From positions 23,315,001 to 23,379,000 of the forward strand of contig OY756966.1 in NCBI GenBank assembly GCA_963580455.1: a DNA stretch of 64,000 bases, in the 5' to 3' direction. A model generated the notes under the pieces. The model was not told where the DNA came from. It did no database searches and saw only the letters and a program-made list of their open reading frames with translations. Origin of the DNA: Euonymus europaeus (taxonomy: Eukaryota; Streptophyta; Magnoliopsida; Celastrales; Celastraceae). Numbering within the stretch: position 1 is the first letter of the stretch; each line of letters starts with the position of its first letter. The position numbers were made by a program, and so were the translations under genes. Positions 34,517 through 46,302 of the stretch are shown piece after piece.

Positions 34517-37500
34517 CTGGCATGGAGGCCTAATTCTGTATTTTAAATGGTTAAGTTCATCGTCGCTACCAACTTGGCAACTTTTCGTGATACTATCATT
34601 TCTGCAATAAGATCATCATTTTTTGTTCCTTGAGATGCCAAAAGTGGATGATTGAGTCATTAGATACTAGAAACGGGAAATCATTTGATAAGATGGATTC
34701 CTATTTCGCAATAAACTTATATGAAAAAGTTTAAGGGGATTCGGCCAATTTTCTTGATCATTAGCAAATCAATTTTGATTCTTGAAGAATCACCATAAGA
34801 TCAAAAGAAGTCTTTTGCTCTGTTGAGAATGTTTCATGGTGCAACAATCTGCACTGTAGCAGGTTTTATCTTAAATCACAGAAATACGAGGATCACGCTT
34901 CACCCATCAGCCCTTTACTTCGACTTACTGTCTCCTCCGTTTTTGAACGTTTCCTCTAAGCATTTAAGGCAGGCATACGGCGTTTGTTCCGCTGCCTGAG
35001 TTCATATCTTAATGTGTGATTACCTCTCCATTCAGAATGATAAACTGGAAAAGAAGATTGGTTTTTGTAGAGGGAAATCAGATATGAGTTCCAGGTTGTC
35101 GATCTACAAGGGTATTTTGTATTGTTTCACGTTGCAACCTACTAAAATTCATTGTTCTCGTATGGTTTTTCCCTGTTTAGGAGGTGAATCAGTTTCCATT
35201 AGCCCGGGATACCTTGGTGACTCAGTGTAACTCTACCGTATAATTTGTTGAAGTCTTTATTATTAAGCAAAGAAACAGAAAGGCAAACCATTGTTTGGCA
35301 AATTCGATTCCGTTTATAATTCGTTACCTTCCCCTTCATTGTGTTAGTGTCTCGCTTTTTTTGGTACAGTGGACAGAGATCAAAGGAAATATGATCTTTG
35401 TGAGTGAGCCCACAATGCTGTGTTGGTTATTTGCCTTTTAGTGGGATGTGTGATGAAAGTTGGTGCCCTGAATTTTGGCAGGCCACTGAGGTATGGAATT
35501 TAATAGCCTTTGATGATGATTTCTTCGAGCTTGAGCTGCTCTTTGTTTACGAGGTTTATCGTCTGATGTCAACTACTGAGATAAGCTTCAAATGGTAGCA
35601 GGAGAGTAATTATAAGATGTAATAGCAGATACGGATAAATCATGGTACTGTGTCTCTGCATTTGCTATATCTTCATTGAACATGATTTATGGGTAATTTT
35701 CCATTGTAGCTCTCTTTTTAATTTAAACTTTCTTGACTTAGTTGCCTTGCATAGGTTCTTTGAATATTTATTACTACCCAGATGAATCTATCTATATATA
35801 TATATTTATGGTTGTAGGCTTCCGGAGCTCCATATTTACGGATAACAATGGTTTTAGTGAATGGTGGTAAAAAAGAAAGAAAACTGATTATTCTCTTCTA
35901 TGTGGAGAATTTGGTCCATTAACGGGAAGGAGGCTTTCTTCATATGAACTATCTTTTGCTAATTATGCCATTATCTTCAAAATAACATTTGGAAATTACT
36001 ATCTTCTTTGTTTATGTAATAGTAGTGAAAAAAAACCCATGGTTATTCAGGAAATTATGTTGGGACTGCCACTTTTATTCTCCGCCAAAAATGAAATTGC
36101 AATCTCACCAGGATCTTTACTCTAGGTATTTTTATTGGTTAATTAAATTTCCTTATTTATATATTTTTTTTCACACCCCCTTTATATACATATTTTCTTA
36201 TTCAGAGTTGCCCCCCTTTCCCTTTTGTAAAACAAGTGCCTCATCTGGACTTTACGTGTGATTTACAGGTTAAATCATTCTCATTTTTTGCTTATGGACG
36301 AATTCTTGAAAAGAATGACCCCGACTTCGGTTATAGTTGCAGACTTTGGTGTAAAGGCTTTGGTCAGCTTGGGTAAAGTAATTAATTAGCATGTAGCTAA
36401 GTTGTGATTCATGGCATTTTCTTTAAGTAAGCCATGAAGATGCATTTTGTGATTCACATCTTTTGAAACTACTTTACCTGCATATGGTGATAGAACTAGA
36501 TAAAATATTCCCTTTCATTGCCATGGTAGCTGAAGAGGACTCTGTTTAGTTAGGTTGTAATAATTAATAAATGGAGGATTCTAAGGTAAGGTTGATACTG
36601 GTAAAGCAAATATTGTTAATTTCATGGAAGCAGTTGAAAGAAGTGGGGAGAATTCTTTTGCAACTGCAGCCAAGCCAGTTTGAATTGGTTAGGTAGAGGT
36701 TGTACCTCTAATTAGGATTTGATTATAGGAAAATGAATTTAATGACCTCTTTGGGATTATTAATTTCACAAACTGCATAATCAATAGGTTGTTGCCTTCA
36801 TTGTGGAAATTTTCATAGTGGTGTACTGACCTGTGTGAGGAACTGTAGTTGGATTAGTTCTCGACGCGTCTGTTCCTTCTTCTCTGATCTCAAAACATCA
36901 ATTCTCTTGGACAGCACCTCCATTGGTGGTCTCCGCTTTGTGCTTCTCCAACAGCATTTGGTTTGACACGTTGACAATTTTTCACAAGGCGGCTTTGGAG
37001 CGGGTTGATTTTCGAACAATTGTAAAATTGTACTTAGCTCAGTATCCTCTCATTAGGGACATCCTGCAAAGCTCTGACGGGTTATTGCATCAATATATCT
37101 TTTTTTTTACTTCACAATAAAGTTTCAAGTTCAGAGACTAATTTAGACACATGCTAAGTTTGTGGCCTAAAAAAATGGAAATACAATATATATCGATGTC
37201 TATTTATATATATAATGCAAAATATTACGGAAAAAGTATTTAGCAATGTCAAAAAATTTGTTCTTCTTCATCAGGAGTGGTGAGCCTGCAAAAAGTATTT
37301 AGGAATTAAGAGCATGATTCTTCTCAGTTTTCTTCTTTGACAGGATGAAGCTGGCACATGGTTTGCTATCTGGTAGATTCTCGGTTTTAGCATTGGAGGT
37401 TAGTTAATCTACCTAATGGATTTGCTTTCTATCTTTGTTTCTTTTCTCAGTTACATTGATGTCAAGATGGAGAAGCTTTTGCTCTTATACTGTATATTCG

Positions 37501-38419
37501 ATCTATTCACAGGAAAGGCTATTTAATTAGTCATTCAGGCAAAAATATATTTGAGTTCATGTATGATGACTTGATTCCTATAATTTTTAAAAATTTTACT
37601 TCTTTATTTCATGGAACTTGGACAGAATGTGAGGAAAGTTGATGCGTTCTATGGGTGATTTTTGCAGCTATGCAGTAACATGTACCCATAAATACAAGGA
37701 CAAAGATAAGGAGAGTGGATCAGAATCCATGATCCAGTGACTGCAAGGAAACTCAGTGTAACCCTACCCCATAATTTGTCTAAGCCTATATTTTAGACCA
37801 TGGATCCAATGATAGAAAGGTAAAGCAATGTTTGGTTTCTTTGATCCTACAGTAACCTCATTAGTCCAATCATTTCATGCTCCGGGGCGAAGCCCAAGTT
37901 CACCACTATTTGGAGTTTCCATTTCATTTGCAGATTGGGTTTTGAGCTGGGTGTTCAATTAGGTGTTTTGTTTATTGTTAATGGTACCGTCCTGATGCCA
38001 CCATTATTTTTTTTAATTGCAGGTATTCTAGTTACTGAAACTCCATAAAATAAACAAAATGAACTTGGTAGCCAAGTTTGCCTTTTCTGTTCTTCTGAGA
38101 GAAAAGGTACTCATGTAAAGTATATGAAGTCCTCGAAATGAAGGTATGCAATTTCTTTCTTGAATTATTTCTTTGTTCCTCTGGCTGAGTTCGTTGTGCC
38201 GGACGACCTGTTACAGGTTGTTATTCTGATCTTGATATTTAAGTGTGTGGCAGAAGTGTTGCCCACCCAAACCCAAACGAAAACAAAACAAAATTGAAAA
38301 TGAAGGAAGAGAACATCATAATGAAATTGGCAGTCAAGTTTGCCTTTTCAGTTCTTCTGAGAGTAAAGGTTCCCCTGTAAAGTATATGAAGTCCTCGAAA
38401 TGAAGGTATGCAATTTCAT
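34517..38419. other. Block B sequence with unrecognised exon-like stretches
   Basis: 34517-36025 and 37690-38280 are collinear with 9683-11454 and 11455-12080 of block A. 36025-37690 is missing from block A; it includes a possible exon at 36268-36370 (FAYGRILEKNDPDFGYSC, then RLWCKGFGQLG) after a TTACAG acceptor. The KLEKKIGF (35036-35110) and TEVWNLIAFDDDFF (35480-35545) stretches match block A. I cannot name a gene. Confidence 0.4.
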
Positions 38420-39675
38420 TCTCTTCTCTTTCACTTGTTTTGTTATGTGTTTCGTGTTATGTTGCTCTCGAAGCAAATCTCCTTTTATAGGAGAATCCAG
38501 CCATCAAGCGAAATAACATTACCTAACATGATTTGACGTCCACAAACAAAGACAATTTGCAACCACCATCTAAAAGTTCTTCGTATTGTTCTCTTTATCA
38601 TTTTCTGTTCAACACTTGGGTAAAGACCTCAAGTGACTAAGAGCTTTTGTTTGGTTTGATAGCCTTGACTTGATCAATGATTTACACACATGTTCTCTAA
38701 TTTTCAGCTACTAGTTGTGCCTTTAAGTAACTATTTAAGGCAATTTATATACAATTTATAACTAAACATGCACTTATTTGGTGTGAGACGAGCATTATTT
38801 GTGCCTTTTAGTCACCAGAGAATACTCAGTCTCTTTCTGTGAAGTACCATCCTTGTGAGGTAACTCGTTAGAGCTTCTATATTACTTATATTCTTGAGAT
38901 ATATTTTCCACATGTTAACCTTCGTTTTCTATCGAAAGTTAACAAAATTCGATAGTCCTACCGCAACGCACAGGCTCTGAACCAGTATCATAATATTCTT
39001 GGACAATTTTTTAAACCCAAACATGACAGACAAGTTTTTTTCTTCTAAAAGTTGACATAGCCTGAATTTGACGCACATGGAAGTTTTTCACCTGACAACA
39101 ACATGATGAGTTGGGTCACAATCTAACGAACGAATAGTCAGAAAGATGACAAATTTCTTTTCTGCTACTCCTTTGTCATCTATTTAAGTTATTCTTTATT
39201 TACTTACAATTTTTAAATTCAATAATGATCTTTTTTAAAAAAGTTTAAACTCAGCATTTCATTTCATAGTTGCAAACTTAAACCCAACTGGCAACATCTT
39301 GGAAATTTACAAAGCCAAATAGATGAATGACAAATCAAATAAAAATATCGGGCCAAATGTACACAAATAAAACTGTCTCAGGATGAACCCATACATGCTA
39401 AATAAGAAAACAAAAAACACCACACAATCAACAGACTAACCAAAATATGAGAAGCTCGACCAACCTATCCATTTGAGCACCCGTTCCTAACTGATCTAGA
39501 AGAAGATCTAAATGAATCTTGAAGTATAATCGCATTGATTTGTAATATTTTGATTAGATCTAGATTTAGATCCAGGTACATCGAAGCTAAAGAAGTCCTA
39601 AAATTTGAGAAGATTCGAGGAAGCAGAAATCCAGCAAACATGTTGACAAAAACAGTAACAATCGAGAAACTATAG
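38420..39675. repeat. Block B member of a highly identical 1.3-kb repeat
   Basis: It pairs with 18820-20106 and ends at the same AAACTATAG. Here it is joined at 38415-38420 directly to sequence equivalent to about 13150 of block A, so block A holds about 5.7 kb (13150-18820) that block B lacks, including the solo LTR and a Helitron end. No gene recognised. Confidence 0.8.
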
Positions 39676-40175
39676 TTTTGCTCGACTTGAGTTGGTCTTC
39701 TAGATTTATGAAGACATATGGCGGAGTCTTGTTAATTTGTTTGAAGTTCCTAATAAGGATGCAAGTGATGTTAGTCTCCAACTGGGAGACTGTTGAAAAG
39801 TGTTGCTAGCATTAATTTGTTGCTCACCTCCCTCCATTTATTGCTAGCGCATGCCAGCAATAATTGACGCTAGACTTGTGAGATGCCGTGTTAGAAAAGC
39901 CAATACTAATTGACACCCGTATTATATAAGTATACTGTCAAGGGTAGGCTTAGTATACACCCAGAAATCTTTAATATTCTTTTGTATCTCCGTAGTGAGA
40001 TTTTTCATAGTGAAATCTGTAACACTCCCATGAACGTAGACGTATTTGCCGAATCACGTAAATTTTTATCTTTTGTGTTATTTTCACGGTCAAATCTGTA
40101 ACTCAAACTCGATTTGATCTATCTTCGAATTTTTTTTGCTCCCCTACCTGTGATACGCGGATGATTTACAGCTCA
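39676..40175 (+). mobile_element. Copia-type LTR with adjoining 3' internal end
   Basis: 39676-39790 resembles the tail of a copia internal region, ending in TCTCCAACTGGGAGAC, which is close to the usual polypurine-tract context (AAGTGGGAGA) before the LTR. The LTR starts TGTTGAAAAG at 39791 and has a promoter-like TATATAAG near 39925. The 3' limit is uncertain (about 40170). No RT or integrase is present, so this is a truncated 3' end. It abuts the end of block B. Confidence 0.55.
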
Positions 40176-41250
40176 TGCAAGGCACCTGTTTTTCGTTTAT
40201 GGTTTGAACAAGTTATGCTCTATCCTCAAGTTGGAAATAACGACAACATCAAACACTCCATGAAAATCATCTTCACAACTATAAACACATATCTGAAAGC
40301 CAATTGAAAGAGAGAAAAAAGTGTTTCTATACGTTGCAAAGCTAGTATTTGAAGGAAAATTTATTGAAACAGATACATAAAAACTATGAGTTTTTTGAAG
40401 CTCGATTTTCTTTAAAATGGAGAGAGCCTTAAATTTATGGAATTTTAGATTATTCAAGCCATCATTTTGAACCAAAAGCGTAACAAACATTAAGGAAGAT
40501 TTTCCAAACAAATTCTTTTTTATTTCTAGTATATAGATTAAGGAAATAAATAGATATGATTGTTTGGGTAAATTATACTTTTGGCCATTGTCAGATGAAC
40601 TATATTATAATTTAGTCAATCGCACTTCAAGCGTTTCAATTTACTCACCCAATAATTCAGATTGTTTCATGCTAAAATTTTGGGCATTCTCGGTCAACCA
40701 ATAGTCTGACTTGACACTTTGACCGAATGTTTATCGTTTCTAAAAAATGAGATGCTGTCAAGAGTTGCTTACTTGTCCCCATTACCATGAGATTTGCTGA
40801 CATGCATGGATTTGGGTCCTACTTTTATTGGAGTGTTTGTGTGGTGCCTTTCATCAAAACAATATACTCCAGAAATTTAGGGTTAAAGGATTTATCTAAT
40901 TTTCTTCTAAACGGAGCAAATGTTTGTGGAGAAGAGGAGACCGTCTGTTGCAAAGGAGGTCGTTTGTTGTAGTGGACCGTGAAGTAGCAGAGGTAACATT
41001 TTGAAACCCTAAAGGTCTTGTTTCACCTATGCTTTTAAGATTTTAATTTTTGGGAAATGGTTATCTTAGGGTTTTTCTAGAATCCCAAACCTTGCATTGT
41101 TTATTGACTCTATTTGTGATCCCAAACCCCATCTCATTCTCCACATGCTTCATTTTTGTGGTCCTGAATCCCATTTCATTCCCCACATGCTCTCTTGTTT
41201 GTGGTCCCTCAACCCAATTTCTTTGTCATGTATGGTCGATTTTTGAGTTT
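40176..41250. other. Spacer and probable 5' end of a Mutator-like element
   Basis: 40176-40565 shows no gene. From 40566 (GGGTAAATTATACTTTTGGCC) the sequence resembles the long terminal sequence of plant MULEs and is followed by leader-like sequence running up to the mudrA-like frame. The matching 3' terminus was not found. Confidence 0.4.
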
Positions 41251-42605
41251 ATGATGGCATATCCAAATGGAAAGAAACCCTACGAACCTTGTCCCGATGG
41301 ACTTGATTGTGCGGATGATGCTGATGATGAAGATTTTGAGAAGATGCTTGATGAGTTGATGAACAATATAGAGTTACAAGGGAATGACGAGTTAGAGAGT
41401 GATAGGGTTGGTGAGGATGAACAACTGGGGGTTGTTGGGTTTGAGAGTGAATCTAAATATGAGACTAATGAGGATAATTCTAGTTTTAGAGGGCATGAGG
41501 GTGGAAAAATAGAGTATGATGACAATCATAATGATGTAGTAGAGGAGAAATTTAGTTTGAATACTGATAAGGATGATCTAGAATTTGGGATGGTATATGA
41601 ATATGACGAGTTAGAAAGTTTAGATTCATTTGACGATGAGGTAGAGGAGAATTCTAGGGTTTGCAAGAGAGTTAACCCTAAGTTCAAACCAAACTGTGAC
41701 ATAAAGAAATTCATTTTTTTGAATTAGGAATGAAGTTTACAAGCATGAAGGAGTGAACCTAATGTTAGCTGTGAACAACTTGTAGATTATGTTAAGGACA
41801 ACATTGCCTTGGAGATCATAAGAACTCATGCTTTTAGAGTAAAGAGGAAAGTTCTAGAAATCATAGAATGTAAAAACACAGCGCAGTATGCTACAATGAG
41901 GAATTATTGTGCTCAGTTGCCAAACACAAACAGATGGAGCACATGCACTATTTTGTTAGAAAGGCATATTCTAAATGATCCTCCAATCTTCCAGAGGGTG
42001 TATGTGTGCCTTGATGCTTTGAAGAGAGGTTTTCTAGCCCGGTGTAGACCTTTAATTGGTCTTGATAGTTGTTTCCTGAAGAAATCTACAGTCAAAACTT
42101 CTGACAACTATGGCACAATATGAAAATAATGGTATATTTCCAATAGCGTGGGCAATTGTTGAAAGAGAGAATGCAGAGTCTTGGCCATGGTTTTTGTGAA
42201 AACTCTTGCTAGACATTGGCTCCCTTGAAGACAAAAAATGGTCTTTTATCTCATATAGGGTTCTGGTAACCTTTCATTAGCATTATGTCTTTCAATCAGT
42301 AAAAAATTATTACTGTTTTAATACTTGTTTGATTGTGGTTTTGGAGGGTATGATTGCAGCTCTTCAAGACATTCAAGTTGGTGTCGAACACAAATTTTGT
42401 GTTCAACATATCTATGCCAATTTTAGCAAAAATTCAAGAGGAGCAATATAAGAAACAATTGTGGATGTGTGCAAAGTCCACAACAATACAAGAATTATAT
42501 AGGAAAATGGAGGTCATGAAGGCGATGAGGAAGATACTTTTGATCATTATAATATTCAGGATTTTCGGTTGTTGGGTATTGAATTTGGCTATAGGAGTTG
42601 ACCAT
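41251..42605 (+). pseudogene. MuDR-like (MULE) transposase, decayed
   Basis: The N-terminal part (41251-41724) is open: MAYPNGKKPYEPCPDG, followed by an acidic D/E-rich region typical of mudrA-like proteins. After a stop, 41810-42120 continues EIIRTHAFRVKRK, NTAQYATMRNYCAQLPNTN, and GLDSCFLKKS, the DDE-domain block around the first catalytic Asp. Then come FPIAWAIVERENAESWPWF (42130-42195, frame broken) and GVEHKFCVQHIYANFSKN (about 42385-42440), matching the conserved HRFC.RH...N motif. Several stops and frameshifts (for example 41725, 42121, 42199) inactivate it. The SWIM zinc-finger C-terminus is missing. Confidence 0.8.
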
Positions 42606-45199
42606 GCTTAACTTATGTCTTCTACACGTTAACTAATTTTAGTATTTCAAGACTCAGAAGTTTCATCCTTGTTTCACAGCAAATAGAATGCATTGCTTAT
42701 TTTATCAAAAAAAAAAAAGAAGAATGCATTGCTTCATGAAAGGATTTTTTTTTTGTATTTATTTAGATATACTATATTTGGATATTGTACATCAATGACT
42801 GACTCTCATCATATTGATTTTGGAAACTGGCTTCATTTGGAAATGGTAGTATGCTCTTGTCACTGGTGTATAAGTTGTTCTGTAGTATATTCTTTGGATG
42901 AGACTATTTGCACTTCAACAATTATCAGCCCATCTCAAAACTACCAAAATCCAAAATAAAAATAGACAAATCCTGAATACAACCCATTTTCAAATAAGAG
43001 GGTGGTTTGGGCGATTTCACATTCTGAAACTTTACCCTAGACTGAGTCCTTCTCCCAATGAGTCTCCGACAGTTGGCCTGCTCGTGCTGGTCGGAGAGGC
43101 ATGGGTGAAGCGCAAGCGCTCCAAGCATCCCCGCTCCAACAGAAGAAGAAATCGACCAAGCGCTCGGTGGACACAAGGTCAGTCACTGGGAGGGAAGCAA
43201 TGACAAATCAACCTCAATCACCACCAGCTCCGCCACTGGTCAGGCCCATTGGCGTTGTGTATATTTCTAAAGGTGCCGGTTCTACAACCACCAACACCGA
43301 TAATACCAACAATAGCAGCCACTGAGAGTTTGACCCCAACCTCCCCGCCTTACCTGATTTTGCATCGGGATTCTTCATCTCTCATCATGACTTGAGTTGG
43401 GCCTGCGTTGAGTAACAATTGATCTTTCCTTCTTCGTAGATGTCGAAGAGCGTAAACACCTCTTTGCAAGTCGCCGTTGATCGCGAGAGAGAGATGAAAT
43501 TGTGTTAGACCGATTGGGGCATCATGAAACTAGTGTTTTTTGGTAGTTTTGGGATGGGATCGGTAATTTTTGAGGTGCAGATAACCCCACCCACATTCCT
43601 TTGATTGCAGGTAATGCTGTCTAAATCTCTTATCTGTTGATTTCCGTTCATCTTTATTGAGAGAACAAGCATACTTTTACAATTTTGTGTTTTAGTTTTA
43701 CATATCGAAAGTAGGACTCTCGCATTAATCCTGTCAGACTTGTTAGAAATGTCGAATAAGTGATATGAACAAGACTGTGCTCAACTGAGCTTGCTAACTA
43801 TTTGTGTATTTTTGTCTAGTTTGTCCGGAGTTCGAATCCTTCGAACATCATAGTTGATAGTGTACGTTATTGCATGTGTGTGAGTTCTATCTGCTGGTGC
43901 CAATAGTATTCAAGCTCACAATAGACCAAAATCTAGTCTATTTTGTTTGTCAATTGAAGAAGTAATTGTTTCTTCGGAAGAGTTTGTTATTGTCAGCAGA
44001 TAGCGGAGAAATAGGTTGCTAAAAGAAAAGGTATGTAATTGGCAAATAGGATCACGACAGAACAGAAATTTAATGGGGATCACTCTCCATGAGCATATCC
44101 TATAAGAATATTCATATAAGAAGAATAATTTTTTTTTTCTCAAGAATATTTTTTTGTGAAGTATATTCATGTAGCATATCCTATAAGCAACCCCAATCCT
44201 TTCTCCTTTTCCAATTATAAACAGTAGAAGCCTAATTTTTAATACTGAATCGTTTACTAAACCTTAAGATTTTCGAGATTTAATCAGCACGATAAAGATT
44301 GAATCGTTGGTTTATCATACATAATATATTGAAATATTTTTAATTATGTAGTAAATACTACTAATATATAACTCAAAAATTAAAATAAAAAAATACGTCA
44401 AGAGTTGACATTTGTAATTCATAGTCCACAATTTATATTTAAATTTAATAACAAATAAAATAAAATATAATTTTAACATTTGTAATCAAAAAAATCACAA
44501 ACAAAATATCAAATTATCAATTAACAAATATTAATTATCAATTAATAAAATCGCATTTGACTGTTGTTTGGGGAGTTGAACCTCCATTTGATCGTTGTTT
44601 AAGGATTGAATCTTGATTCTATCGTGGTTTGATTGCAAATGCGATTTTTTATTAAAAAAATATCGGTGTAACAATCGATTTACATTTTTCACGATTGAAC
44701 CGGCGGGTATGATCCATTATTCAAAATTTAGTGGTGACATATATCTTAGACTCAAACATGTCATTCTATTGTAATATTGTCTCATTTCATTGTAACATCG
44801 TAGTTTTATAATGGAGTATCATAGTCCATTGTAAGTGTACAATGAAATATTACAGTAGAATATGATATTTCATTGTAATTATACAATCAAATATCATATA
44901 CAATGAAATAATGACAATAAAAATATGATATTTCATTGTAAATTTACAATGAAATATGATATTACAATAAAATAAATTATATGAGAGGTTTAAGATTATT
45001 TGTTAAAAAATTTGACTAATTTTTTTTCCTTGAAAAATTATTAGAATAATCAATCATCATTTGAGTGAGATGTGTTAGGTGGGAATCAAATAAAGAAAAA
45101 GAAATAGAATATAAGAAAACAAAAATGAATAATGTTTGAGGCACACAAACTCCTGCGTAATTTCCGTCACGTAAAAAGCCCATCTTTTTCTCCAACAAA
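42606..45199. other. Intergenic; one unassigned open frame and AT-rich repeats
   Basis: 43101-43325 (+) is a 74-codon frame rich in S/T/K/P (QQKKKSTKRSVDTRSVT) in GC-richer sequence. An overlapping frame gives EAWVKRKRSKHPRS, which faintly resembles the basic box of ZAT-type zinc-finger proteins. Neither is convincing. 44740-44985 is a cluster of short inverted copies of TTTCATTGTAA and its complement. Otherwise this is AT-rich sequence with no gene. Confidence 0.4.
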
Positions 45200-46302
45200 T
45201 AAAAACGCGTCTCCCGTTCTTTCTTTCTCCTAAATACGAGGACGCTCGTTTCTTCACGACAAGACTTGGCGTTCACATTCGTTCGTCTCCGACTCCTTGC
45301 CCTCGCTTTCTCAGGTACGTACGGTATGGAATGGAACTATCCTTGATTAGGAGTTTAGAGCAGCTTCTCTTTTTGAATCGATTTGAACGTTCGATTTTGG
45401 GGAGAGAAGTTTTTGGATTTTTTTTTCCTGTCAAATTCCAGTTTCAATGACCCTGCTCAAGCGGCCTTTTCATATATTTGAATCTTTCCTCGTCAAGAGC
45501 TTCCTCTCCGTCGGCGGAGTAACAAATGGATTTCTTTTCTGTTTGTTCGGGTCACCCAATATCGAATACACCAATCACATCTCGTCGAATTCAGTTTCTG
45601 TCTTTGTCATTCTCCTTCCTAAAAAAGGACTCTCTTGCGGGTCCTCTGTTTTCATTTCCTCAGACAAACGAGCCTCGTGATGGCTTTTACAATTGCGGGA
45701 CCTTCTTTTGAAGTGCTGGAGTCATTGTAGTTTTCCTTTTCCAGCCAATCTGATTTATTCCCTTCGTCGTCTGCTAAAAAGCAACCCTTGATGCTTATTT
45801 CATCTCCCCATACGCTGTGTAAATTATTACTTCTCTCTTTTTTTCTTTTTTCTTTTTTTGTGAGCAAATATAATTATTACTTTATATTGTTGTTTAATTA
45901 TATAAGAAAATCATGTAGTTTGTGCTTTTGCCCTTCAGGGACTTCTTAAGGAGGCTTTGACCATCTGAAATCGGAAGTTTCTTTGGTCGGTGCCTTTAGC
46001 ACAATCGGGCTGTCAAAATCATTGACAGCCCGATTTTCTTGGACTAAATTCAACACCAGGAATCAGGTGAGAATATTCAACCCAGCAGCCTGTTATACCA
46101 AACCTTTATGTTATTTCGCGTTTTCCTCGTGCCTCTCATTGATGTGTTCAAATTTAGCTGTTTTTTAATATTGGACTTGAGATCCTTATTTAATAGTTTG
46201 CTTTCTGGGTTTTGGCAGATTTTGATTGGGAATTCTGTGAGAGTCTATATATATGATCAGATCTTGATATTGGCATGAGAGATTTTGTTCTGTATGTACA
46301 AT
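45200..46302 (+). other. Promoter/5' leader of the DUF829 gene
   Basis: Splice sites suggest non-coding leader exons: one ending at 45314 (CAG|GTACGT), one about 45939-46066 (CCCTTCAG acceptor, CAG|GTGAGA donor), and one from 46219 (TTTTGGCAG) running into the start codon. Pyrimidine-rich sequence at 45210-45300 is typical of a plant transcription start region. cDNA would be needed to confirm the exons. Confidence 0.5.
46003..46035. repeat. Perfect 14-bp hairpin in the 5' leader
   Basis: AATCGGGCTGTCAA (46003-46016), a 5-base loop, then its exact reverse complement (46022-46035). It lies in the predicted second leader exon (45939-46066), so it would be in the transcript. Confidence 0.85.

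Noticed and set aside
36813..37019. Minus-strand 68-codon frame rich in Lys/Arg/Glu
   Set aside because: No start or splice context and no recognisable domain; the sequence is present only in block B.
43020..43325. Zinc-finger (ZAT) or WRKY transcription-factor gene
   Set aside because: Only a short basic stretch (KRKRSKHPR) or KKKSTKRSV resembles these families; no zinc finger or WRKYGQK motif follows.
46285..46302. Upstream start for the DUF829 protein (TTG at 46285 or ATG at 46294)
   Set aside because: TTG is not a plausible start here, and MASLSGILQRPF at 46303 fits the family N-terminus better; ATG 46294 would add only three residues.
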